A stretch of 64,000 bases of DNA, taken from Mayfieldus sp038317345. Lineage in GTDB: Bacteria > Actinomycetota > Thermoleophilia > Solirubrobacterales > 70-9. The position numbers were made by a program, and so were the translations under genes. Below, piece by piece: positions 8,076 through 15,562 of the stretch; position 1 is the first letter of the stretch, and each line of letters opens with the position of its first letter. The stretch is from positions 6,192-70,191 of the forward strand of contig JBBQBH010000007.1 of assembly GCA_038317345.1 (NCBI GenBank), given 5' to 3'. The notes under the pieces were generated by a model. The model did no database searches and was not told where the DNA came from. It saw only the letters and a program-made list of their open reading frames with translations.

Positions 8076-9461
8076 ATGAACAGACGAGCCCGCAGACTCG
8101 CCCAGCTAGCCATGCTCGCCGTCGCGGCAGTGCCCGCGACGCTCGCCGCTGTGCCTTCTGCGACCGCCGGTCCGCCGGCCGCCGCTCCTCTCGCGCCGCC
8201 GCCCACTTCCCCCACGTCCCCGACATCCGCGGCGCCCGACTTCGCGCCCGGCGAGCTGGTCGTGCGACTCGACGACCAGCGCATCGGGCGCACCCTGGAC
8301 CTTCCGTCGGGAATTGGCGTTCACGAGGCTGTTGCGGCCCTGAGGTCGAACCCGCACGTCGCCTACGCAGTGCCGAACTACATCGCGACGGCATCGGGGG
8401 TCCCCAACGACCCGGGGACCGTGCCGCCCGCTACCGGACCGCGCTCGGGCTGGACCGCGCTACAGTGGAATTTCCTGCCCTGCGGCAGCTTCTGCGCCCC
8501 GGGCACGCAGCCGCTTCCGCTGCAGTCCGCGGGGGGAATCGACGCGCTGGGTGCCTGGAAGAACCTCCGCAAGGACGGCCGGCCCGGCGCAAAAGGTGTC
8601 ATCGTCGCCGTCCTCGACACCGGTATTGCCTACCGGGACGAGGGCACACGATTCCATCGCAGCCCCGACTTCGGCGCCGGCGAATTCGTGCCGGGCTATG
8701 ACTTCGTCGGAAAGGACGCGCTGCCACTCGACGTCAACGGTCACGGCACCCACGTGGCGGGGACGATCGCCGAGAAGACCAACAACCACATAGGCCTGAC
8801 CGGGCTCGCCTACGAGGCGAAGTTGATGCCGGTGCGGGTGCTGAACGGGCTTGGCAACGGCAAGTCGGACAGGATCGCCAAGGGAATCCGCTTCGCCGCC
8901 AAACATGGGGCGCAGGTGATCAACATGAGCTTCAACTTCGGTTGCGGCAACCCGGTGCCGCCGGTCGCCCAGGCAATGCGTTTCGCGAGCAGCAGGGGGG
9001 TTGTGCTGGTCGTCTCGGTGGGCAACGGCGAGCCGCGCAGCTGCGTCACGATGCCGGCCAGCGACCCGCACGCGATCGCGGTCGGCGGCACCACCGAGGA
9101 CGGTTGCCTGGGCTCCTACTCGAAGATCAGCCCGCGCGTCGACCTGGTCGCGCCGGGTGGCGGATTGCCGGCTGCCGGGTGCCCCTCCGCCGGCAGCCGC
9201 CCGATCTATCAGCTCACTTTCCGCACCGGGTCCCCGAAGCACTTCGAGATCCCCGGCTTCTACGAGGGCACATCGATGTCCGCGTCGCACGTCTCCGGGG
9301 TGGCGGCGATGGTGATCGCCTCGGGCGTTTTGGGCTCCGCCCCCACTCCGGCGCAGGTTCTGGCGCGCCTCCAGGCGACCGCGCGTGACCTCGGCCTGCC
9401 CGGCAAGGACAACGAGTTCGGCGCCGGCTTGATCGACGCCGCCGCGGCGACCGCGCCCTAG
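8076..9461 (+). CDS. secreted S8 family serine peptidase (subtilase)
   Basis: A signal peptide (AMLAVAAVPATLAAVPSATA) and Pro/Ala/Thr-rich linker are followed by a short propeptide-like region and a subtilisin domain with an intact triad: Asp about residue 181 (AVLDTG), His about 223 (NGHGTHVAGT) and Ser about 400 (GTSMSASHVSG). 'VSVGNG' supplies the oxyanion Asn region. The 461-residue length is normal for a thermitase/fervidolysin-like enzyme. The start is ATG 8076 because codons further upstream lie inside tadA's region. It is divergent from tadA and convergent with the stress protein. Confidence 0.92.
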   Translation: MNRRARRLAQLAMLAVAAVPATLAAVPSATAGPPAAAPLAPPPTSPTSPTSAAPDFAPGELVVRLDDQRIGRTLDLPSGIGVHEAVAALRSNPHVAYAVPNYIATASGVPNDPGTVPPATGPRSGWTALQWNFLPCGSFCAPGTQPLPLQSAGGIDALGAWKNLRKDGRPGAKGVIVAVLDTGIAYRDEGTRFHRSPDFGAGEFVPGYDFVGKDALPLDVNGHGTHVAGTIAEKTNNHIGLTGLAYEAKLMPVRVLNGLGNGKSDRIAKGIRFAAKHGAQVINMSFNFGCGNPVPPVAQAMRFASSRGVVLVVSVGNGEPRSCVTMPASDPHAIAVGGTTEDGCLGSYSKISPRVDLVAPGGGLPAAGCPSAGSRPIYQLTFRTGSPKHFEIPGFYEGTSMSASHVSGVAAMVIASGVLGSAPTPAQVLARLQATARDLGLPGKDNEFGAGLIDAAAATAP

Positions 9462-9469
9462 TCGTTTGG

Positions 9470-9490
9470 GCCGCGGCATTGCGCCGCGGC
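9470..9490. terminator. GC-rich hairpin between convergent genes
   Basis: Two copies of GCCGCGGC flank a 5-nt loop (ATTGC), giving an 8-bp stem right after the peptidase stop. A second perfect stem, GGCGGC-GAA-GCCGCC, sits at 9503-9517, before the stop of the oppositely oriented stress protein. Neither is followed by a clear T run, so they may act as bidirectional or factor-assisted terminators; this is inferred from structure and position. Confidence 0.4.
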
Positions 9491-9529
9491 ACTGGCGTGT
9501 CAGGCGGCGAAGCCGCCGCAATTGATTCG

Positions 9530-9976
9530 CTAGGTCGTGCGAACGATGATCACGCTGCTGGGAGCGTGATGGGAGACCTTGTTAGGGACGCTGCCGAGCA
9601 GGAAGCGGCGTGCCCCGGTCATCCCCTTGTTCCCGACCACGATCAGGTCCGCATTGATCTCCTCGGCAACGTCGAGGATGGCGTCGGCCGGTTCGCCTTC
9701 TCGCGCGTGCGCCTGCACTTCCTCGATCCCAGCCTTTTTCGCCTCGCCAGTCGCTGCGTCGAGGATCAGGTTGACGTCCTCGCGCGGGCTGATCTCATAC
9801 TGGACGTCGCCGGGCGCTTCGCGAGCCTCGGCCTTGACCCGCTGCTGTGGAACCGGCTCGAAGGCACTCACAATGTCCAGCCGCGCACCGCTCAACTTCG
9901 CCAGCTCGGTTGCCTGGCGGACCGCCTCAGCTGCGGTTTCGGAGCCGTCGGTGCCAACCACGATGCGACTGAACAT
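9530..9976 (-). CDS. universal stress protein (UspA family)
   Basis: A single-domain 148-residue Usp. It shows the N-terminal 'IVVGTDGSETAAEAV' and the ATP-binding signature near the C-terminus, 'VVGNKGMTGARRFLLGSVPNKVSHHAPSSV' in overlapping parts (G-x2-G-x9-G-S pattern), so it should be an ATP-binding member. Such proteins modulate stress survival in the cytoplasm; the specific role is unknown. It is alone on its strand except for a possible 30-codon membrane peptide gene 71 bases upstream. Confidence 0.92.
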   Translation of the reverse strand: MFSRIVVGTDGSETAAEAVRQATELAKLSGARLDIVSAFEPVPQQRVKAEAREAPGDVQYEISPREDVNLILDAATGEAKKAGIEEVQAHAREGEPADAILDVAEEINADLIVVGNKGMTGARRFLLGSVPNKVSHHAPSSVIIVRTT

Positions 9977-10047
9977 CTAGCTCACCTCTCCCTCTTATCC
10001 TCTGCGCTCGGGCGGGGGCATACTAACCCGGCTGCCTGTCTGAGCGC

Positions 10048-10140
10048 TCACATTGAAATCAGCTTCACCACGCCGATCACCATCGAGGCGATCAGGCAGA
10101 CGACCAGGACGGCCATCGCCACCTTCCACACGGTCGGCAT
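10048..10140 (-). CDS. possible 30-residue single-pass membrane peptide
   Basis: A short open frame starts at ATG 10140 and encodes MPTVWKVAMAVLVV... through to ...GVVKLISM: about 24 hydrophobic residues in one block, with a single Trp-Lys near the N-terminus and one Lys near the C-terminus. This composition is typical of tiny bacterial membrane proteins and unlike random frames in high-GC DNA, which are Arg-rich. It lies 71 bases upstream of the universal stress protein on the same strand and may be part of its transcript. No strong ribosome site is visible, so the call is tentative. Confidence 0.4.
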   Translation of the reverse strand: MPTVWKVAMAVLVVCLIASMVIGVVKLISM

Positions 10141-10223
10141 CGGTCAGCGGCGATGCGCCAGCCGCGTGATCCAGGCTGTATCTGGTCGCGGTGTCACGCC
10201 GCTAAGCCTAGACTTGCGCCAGC

Positions 10224-10976
10224 ATGGCGGAGGAGAAGCTGTTCCCGGGTCGTCCTTGGAGCCCGTCGCTGGGGAAGGTCGCCGACGGGGTCTGGCTGTT
10301 GCGCGGTGACATCCGCGGGGGGATGAACATCTACTTCATCGAGGACGAAGGCGGGCTTATCCAGTTCGACGCCGGCACCAAGCCGATGGTGAAGGCAGTG
10401 CGGGCCGTGGAGGAGAAGCTTGGGCCGGTCAAGCGCGTCGTCCTCGGTCACAGCCACACCGACCACCGCGGCACGGCGCCGTCGATCGATGCCCCGGTGT
10501 TCTGCCATCCAGACGAGGTGACCTACGCCGAGCGCGACGAGTGGCCCGACTACTGGCACATGGAGAAGCTGCCGGTCGCCTGGGTGCGCCTCATCTACCC
10601 GACCCTTCATCGACGCTGGGACGCGGGCGGCGTGAAGATCGCCGGCACGGTCGAGGAGGGAGACGAGGTCGCGGGATTCCGCGTCCATCACTTCCCCGGT
10701 CACGCCCCCGGCCTGATCGGCCTCTTTCGCGAGTCCGACCGGCTCGCGCTTTGTACCGACACCGTCTACTTCATCGACTCCACGCGCCTCAAACCGCTCC
10801 CCGAGGGCGAGGCCAGCGTCCCCCACCCGGTCTTCAACTGGGACCACGCGGCGGCAAAGGAGTCGGTGCGCAAGCTGGCCGCGCTCGAGCCGGCAAAGGT
10901 CTGCGCCGGGCACGCGATGCCGCTCGAGGGGCCGGGGGTCGGCGAGGCGCTGGCGAAGGCGGCCGAGAAGTACTAG
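10224..10976 (+). CDS. MBL-fold metallo-hydrolase
   Basis: A 250-residue metallo-beta-lactamase-fold protein. The zinc motif HSHTDH is at residues 76-81, a further His is in 'HHFPGHAPG' (about 155), the Asp ligand in 'LALCTDTVYF' and the last His in 'CAGHAMP' near the C-terminus. The full set of di-metal ligands is therefore present and a hydrolase is expected, but the substrate (thioester, lactone, phosphodiester or other) cannot be told. It is divergent from the stress-protein unit and its stop converges with the cyclase gene 32 bases on. Confidence 0.88.
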   Translation: MAEEKLFPGRPWSPSLGKVADGVWLLRGDIRGGMNIYFIEDEGGLIQFDAGTKPMVKAVRAVEEKLGPVKRVVLGHSHTDHRGTAPSIDAPVFCHPDEVTYAERDEWPDYWHMEKLPVAWVRLIYPTLHRRWDAGGVKIAGTVEEGDEVAGFRVHHFPGHAPGLIGLFRESDRLALCTDTVYFIDSTRLKPLPEGEASVPHPVFNWDHAAAKESVRKLAALEPAKVCAGHAMPLEGPGVGEALAKAAEKY

Positions 10977-11008
10977 TCGCTAGCGCCGCCGGCGCAGCCG
11001 ACTTAAGG

Positions 11009-14000
11009 TCAAGCCGGCGCTCCCTCCGCCTCCCACCCTGCGCGGTGCACGGTGTGGGTACCGGCCATTCCCTTCAGCTCCAGCTCGCGGCCCTTGTCGA
11101 ATGCGAGCCCATCTTCGCCCTCCGCCTGCTCGCGCAGCGCCTCGGAGACGAGGATCTCTCCGCCCCGCGCCTGAGCCGCAATGCGGGCGGCGAGGACTAC
11201 GTTGCGGCCGAAGAAGTCGCCTTCCTCGGCGATCGCCTCGCCGGTGTGCAGGCCCATCCGCACCCGGATCCCATCGTCGGGGTTCTCGGTGGCGCGCTCC
11301 GCGAGCGCCCGCTGGACCTCGATCGCGCAGCGCAGGGCCGCGGCTGGTTCGGGGAAGACGAGCATGAAGCCGTCGCCCTGGTTCTTGACCTCGTAGCCGC
11401 CGTGGTCGCGCAGGTGCTGGCGGAAGATCGAGTTGTGGGACCGCAGCAGGTCCAGCCAGCGCTGGTCGCCGAGTCGCTCGGTGAGGATCGTCGAGTCCTC
11501 GATGTCGCTGAACAGGATCGTCACCGTGCCGTCCGGCGCCGCGTAGGCGAGGATGTCGGGGCGCTCCGACTCGACCGCCGCGATCACCTCGTCGATCGAG
11601 GTAGTGGCGTCGACGCCCGCCAGCCCCTGCGCGGCCAGCTTCGCCGCCAGGGCCTGATCGGTGAGCGCCCGCATGCCCATCTCCTGGGCGGCGTCGAGGC
11701 AGCGGTCGAGCAGCTCGAGCGCCCGCTCGCGATCCCCGCGCGAGTTGCGGTCGAGCAGCACGTGGGCGAGGTTGAGATGCGCCTGGGCCAGGAACGGCCG
11801 GTCGCCCATGCGCTCCGAGAGCGCGATCCCATCCTCAAGCTCCTCCACCGCTCGATCGAGCTTGCCGGCGGTTGCCGAGGCAACCCCGAGGCTGCGCGAG
11901 ATCGGCCCCCAGCAGGCGGCAGCGCGACCGGCGACCACGGTCTGGCCGCGGAACGGCGCGAGCATCGAGTGCAGCTTCTCCGCCCGCTCGGCGTCCCCGA
12001 GCGCCGACGCGATCTCGCAGAGGATCGCGACCGCGGTCATCCACTGCGCGGCGATCACCGGGATCGCGGTGAAGTCGTCCGCGGCGATGCGCTCGAACTC
12101 CGACCGCGCCTCGTCGAGCTGGCCGCGATCGGCGTGGGTCAGCGCCGCGGCGATCCGCCATGCCACGATCGCCGGATAGCGCGCGGCAAGCTGCTCGATC
12201 GCCGGAGCGATCTCGTCCAACCGCCCCTCGAGGCGGAAGCGAAGCGCGGCCTGGATCGTGAAGAACTGTTGCGCGAGCGGCTCCTGCGCGCGCTCGCCCC
12301 CGGCGCGAACCTCGGCGGCAAATTCCTCGGCCGCCTCGAAGCGACCATCGATCATCGCCCGCATCCCGCGCAGCAGAGGGACGTGCCAGAGATGCTGCGG
12401 TTGGCGCAGCTCGGTGGCGAGGTGTGCGTATGACTCGAGATCGCGGTCGACCGCGGGGATGTCGCCGAGCGCCAGGTGGCCGGCGAGGCGCAGCACGTGG
12501 GCCCGCAGCTCCAGCTCGCGGTCGCCGACCTGGCGCGCCAGCTCGAGGACCTCGGTCTGCGTCTCGATCATGTGCAGCGCCGCGTCGGGGTCGAGATCGA
12601 CGAAGGCGCCGCGGCTGAGCGTGAAGGCGAGCGTGCGGTCATCGCCGAGTCGGCGGGCCATCTCGTTCGCCGCCTCGAACAGCTCCCGTGCCCGGCCCTG
12701 CGGGTCGATCCAGAGATACTCCTGCCCCAGCCAGGAGAGCAACCGCGCGCGATCGATGCTGTCGTCGGGACCGACCCGATCCAGCGCCGCCTCGACCACC
12801 TCGACGATGCGTTTGTCGGTCGCGCCGACCTCCGACACGTAGGCGATCCCGTATGCCGCCCGCACCAGCAGCTCGGTCGAATCGAGGGCCAAGGCTGCGT
12901 CCGCGGCCCGGTCGAGGGTCCCACGCGCCTCGGCGAGCTTGCCGGCGTTGGTCTGTGCCTCCCCCAGGGCCACAAGAAGCTCGCATTGGCGATGCTCATC
13001 GCGCTCGCAGAGCTCCAGCGTCTCCAGCGCCCGCTCGTAGAGCTCCGCCGCCTCCTCGTGGCCGAGCTGCGCGGTCGCGCTGCGGGCAGCCCGGACCGCG
13101 TAGTCGACCGCCGTCTCCGCGTCCCCGCCTGCCGCCCCCTCCAGATAGTGGTGGGCCACCTCGTTGAGGCGGCGCTGAAGCCGGGCCGGATCGGACGAGT
13201 AGAGGTCCTCGAGCGCCTCGGCGATCCGCCGGTGCAGGGCGGGGCGCTGCGCTGCACTCAGTTCCTCGTAGAGCGTCTCGCGGACCAGCGCGTGGGAGAA
13301 CCGGTAGCCGCCCGCGGCGGTCTCCGCCAACAGCTGCGCTGTGACTGCACTCGAGAGCGGCTCCTCAAGCGTCTCCCGATCGACCTCCATCACTTTCGCC
13401 ACCACATTGGCGTCGAAGTCGCGTCCGATCGCCGCCCCGACCGCGAGCGCCTTGTTGGCCTCCTGGGGGAGACGATCCAGACGCCGCCCGACCACGTCCC
13501 GCACACCCTCCGGAATCGTCAAGGTCGCCGAGCCTGGCGCCTCGAGAGTTCCTTCCGCGGCCAGCAGCCGCACGACCTCGGCGAGGAAGAACGGGTTGCC
13601 CTCGGTCTGGTCGTGCACCGCGCCGACCAGCTCCGGCGCCGGCTCGGCGCCCGCGGTCATCGCGATGTAGTGGCCGACGTCGGCCTCGCTGAGGCCGTGC
13701 AACGCCACCCGCGCCTCCCCCGAGCCCGAGAGCTCGCCCAGCACTCGAGAAAGCGGGTGATGACGCCCGAGCTCGACGTCGCGATAGGTCCCGATCAGCA
13801 GCAGGCGCGCGTCGCCCAGTCCACGAGCTAGGAACTGGAGTAGCAGCAGCGAGGGCTCGTCGGCCCAGTGAAGGTCGTCGAGCACAATCGCGAGTGGACG
13901 CGAGGCCGCGGCGCTGGAGAGGAACCCCGAGATCGAGTCGAAGAGCCGGAACCGCGCCGCCTCGTCGTCGGAATCGGCGGGCGTGCTGACCTCGCCGACG

Positions 14001-15373
14001 CGCTCCGCCACCTCGGGCACGACGCGGGCGATGTCGGCGGCACCGCTTCCCATCTCCCAGGCGAGCGCGACCGGGTCGGCCTCACGCACATACGAGCGGA
14101 TCACCTGCACCCAGGGCCAGTAGGCGGGTGCGGCGTCATCCTCGTGGCAACGGCCCCAGTGCACGTTGGCGCCCCGCACCTGGGCATACGTGGCCAACTC
14201 CTCGGCGGTGCGGGTCTTGCCGATCCCCGGCTCTCCGGCTATCAGCACGAGCCTCCCCCGCCCCGCGAGCGTCTGGTCCGCGGCGCCGCGCAGCTCCTCG
14301 AGCTCTGCCTCGCGACCGACGAAGACGCGCCCGGCCAGACCCTCGAGCGGGTTCTCCTCGGCCGCCTCCGCGGCCTGCTCGGGTTGAGCGGGAGCGTCGC
14401 GAATCGCCACCAGAGCCTCGCGCACCGCAGCGGCGCTGTCGGGGCGCCCCTCGGGCGCCTTCGCGAGCAGGCGCAGGATCAGCTCGTCGAGCGCCGGGGG
14501 CACGGCCGGGTTGTGGCGCGACGGCGCCACAGGGTCGGCGCTGAGGTGACGGCCGATGATCGACACCGCGTCGCCGCCGGTAAACGGCGGCTGGCCGGCG
14601 ACCATCTCGTAGAGCAGGGCGCCGAGCGAATAGAGGTCCGAGGGCGGACCGGACGGGCGGCCGAGCGCCCGCTCCGGCGGAAGGTAGGCGACCGTCCCGA
14701 CCAGGGCCCCGGTCGAGCCCCGGGCGGCGGTCTCGGCGAGGCTGAAGTCGCCCAGCCGCGCACCACCGTCCTCCGCGAGCCAGACGTTGGCCGGCTTGAG
14801 GTCGCGATGGACGATCCCGCAGGAGTGGGCGTGCTCGAGGGCCCGGCAGACGTCGATTCCGATCGCGATCGCCCTGTCGATCGCCAGGCGGCCGTCCTCG
14901 CTCGAGGCGAGCAGCCGCTGGACGTCGCCGCCGGGCATGTAACGGCTGACGATGTAGGGGCGCCCGTCGCTCTCGCCGGTGTCATGGACGGTGACCAGAT
15001 GCGGGTGGTCGCCGAGTTTCTCCATCGCCTGCATCTCGCGGCGGGCGCGGGCCAGCGCTGCCTCGCCCAGCCCCTCGGTGTCGAACAGGGCGACGGCGAC
15101 GTCTCGGTCCAGGTCCGCATCGCGGGCCAGGTAGACATCCTTGCGACCCCCGCGCCCGAGGAAGCTGCGCACCTCGTAGCGGTCCCCGATCGAGTCGGGG
15201 GCGTCGGGCGGCGCAGCCGAATCCGAACCCGTGGACGCTTCGGGGGCGCCGTTGACCTGCGCGGCGCCTGCGGGCGCCGCGGGCACGGCTTCCGAGGCCG
15301 CCAGCTCGGATCCGCAGGAATCGCAAAATCTGGCGCCCTCGCGGTTCGGTTTGCCGCAGGCTGGGCACTCCAT
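11009..15373 (-). CDS. zinc-ribbon / kinase-like / AAA-type ATPase / TPR / class III cyclase fusion protein
   Basis: This 1,454-residue protein has four parts: a zinc ribbon (CPACG...CDSCG, residues 3-22); a Ser/Thr-kinase-like domain (about 65-320) with an intact HRDLKPAN loop; an ATPase with Walker A 'AGEPGIGKTRTAEE' (about 380) followed by a helical TPR-type region; and a C-terminal class III nucleotide cyclase (about 1,270-1,430) with metal Asp residues in 'FSDIEDST' and 'NQGDGF'. The kinase looks degenerate: the beta-3 stretch reads VAVALFDTEG, lacking the Lys, and DFG is DFS. In the cyclase, the usual Asn before AAR is Val (GRNVVLAAR) although the Arg is kept. ATG 15373 is preferred because it begins at the zinc ribbon; a GTG at 15406 is possible. 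Probably a large cytoplasmic signal-integration protein. Confidence 0.85.
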   Translation of the reverse strand: MECPACGKPNREGARFCDSCGSELAASEAVPAAPAGAAQVNGAPEASTGSDSAAPPDAPDSIGDRYEVRSFLGRGGRKDVYLARDADLDRDVAVALFDTEGLGEAALARARREMQAMEKLGDHPHLVTVHDTGESDGRPYIVSRYMPGGDVQRLLASSEDGRLAIDRAIAIGIDVCRALEHAHSCGIVHRDLKPANVWLAEDGGARLGDFSLAETAARGSTGALVGTVAYLPPERALGRPSGPPSDLYSLGALLYEMVAGQPPFTGGDAVSIIGRHLSADPVAPSRHNPAVPPALDELILRLLAKAPEGRPDSAAAVREALVAIRDAPAQPEQAAEAAEENPLEGLAGRVFVGREAELEELRGAADQTLAGRGRLVLIAGEPGIGKTRTAEELATYAQVRGANVHWGRCHEDDAAPAYWPWVQVIRSYVREADPVALAWEMGSGAADIARVVPEVAERVGEVSTPADSDDEAARFRLFDSISGFLSSAAASRPLAIVLDDLHWADEPSLLLLQFLARGLGDARLLLIGTYRDVELGRHHPLSRVLGELSGSGEARVALHGLSEADVGHYIAMTAGAEPAPELVGAVHDQTEGNPFFLAEVVRLLAAEGTLEAPGSATLTIPEGVRDVVGRRLDRLPQEANKALAVGAAIGRDFDANVVAKVMEVDRETLEEPLSSAVTAQLLAETAAGGYRFSHALVRETLYEELSAAQRPALHRRIAEALEDLYSSDPARLQRRLNEVAHHYLEGAAGGDAETAVDYAVRAARSATAQLGHEEAAELYERALETLELCERDEHRQCELLVALGEAQTNAGKLAEARGTLDRAADAALALDSTELLVRAAYGIAYVSEVGATDKRIVEVVEAALDRVGPDDSIDRARLLSWLGQEYLWIDPQGRARELFEAANEMARRLGDDRTLAFTLSRGAFVDLDPDAALHMIETQTEVLELARQVGDRELELRAHVLRLAGHLALGDIPAVDRDLESYAHLATELRQPQHLWHVPLLRGMRAMIDGRFEAAEEFAAEVRAGGERAQEPLAQQFFTIQAALRFRLEGRLDEIAPAIEQLAARYPAIVAWRIAAALTHADRGQLDEARSEFERIAADDFTAIPVIAAQWMTAVAILCEIASALGDAERAEKLHSMLAPFRGQTVVAGRAAACWGPISRSLGVASATAGKLDRAVEELEDGIALSERMGDRPFLAQAHLNLAHVLLDRNSRGDRERALELLDRCLDAAQEMGMRALTDQALAAKLAAQGLAGVDATTSIDEVIAAVESERPDILAYAAPDGTVTILFSDIEDSTILTERLGDQRWLDLLRSHNSIFRQHLRDHGGYEVKNQGDGFMLVFPEPAAALRCAIEVQRALAERATENPDDGIRVRMGLHTGEAIAEEGDFFGRNVVLAARIAAQARGGEILVSEALREQAEGEDGLAFDKGRELELKGMAGTHTVHRAGWEAEGAPA

Positions 15374-15562
15374 CGTCAGTGCCTTCCGGCGTAGGTACGG
15401 TCGCACTTTGGCGAGCGAAAACCAAGCCGGCCTAGGACACAGGGAGCGTGGCGCACTTGAAAAGTGCGCGAGCCACCGAGGACGACTGCCGGCGAAGGTT
15501 TGCAGCCGTCAAAGGCGAGCGTAATTGCGGCGGGAGGCACTAAGACATAGTTTGCCGCCCTG

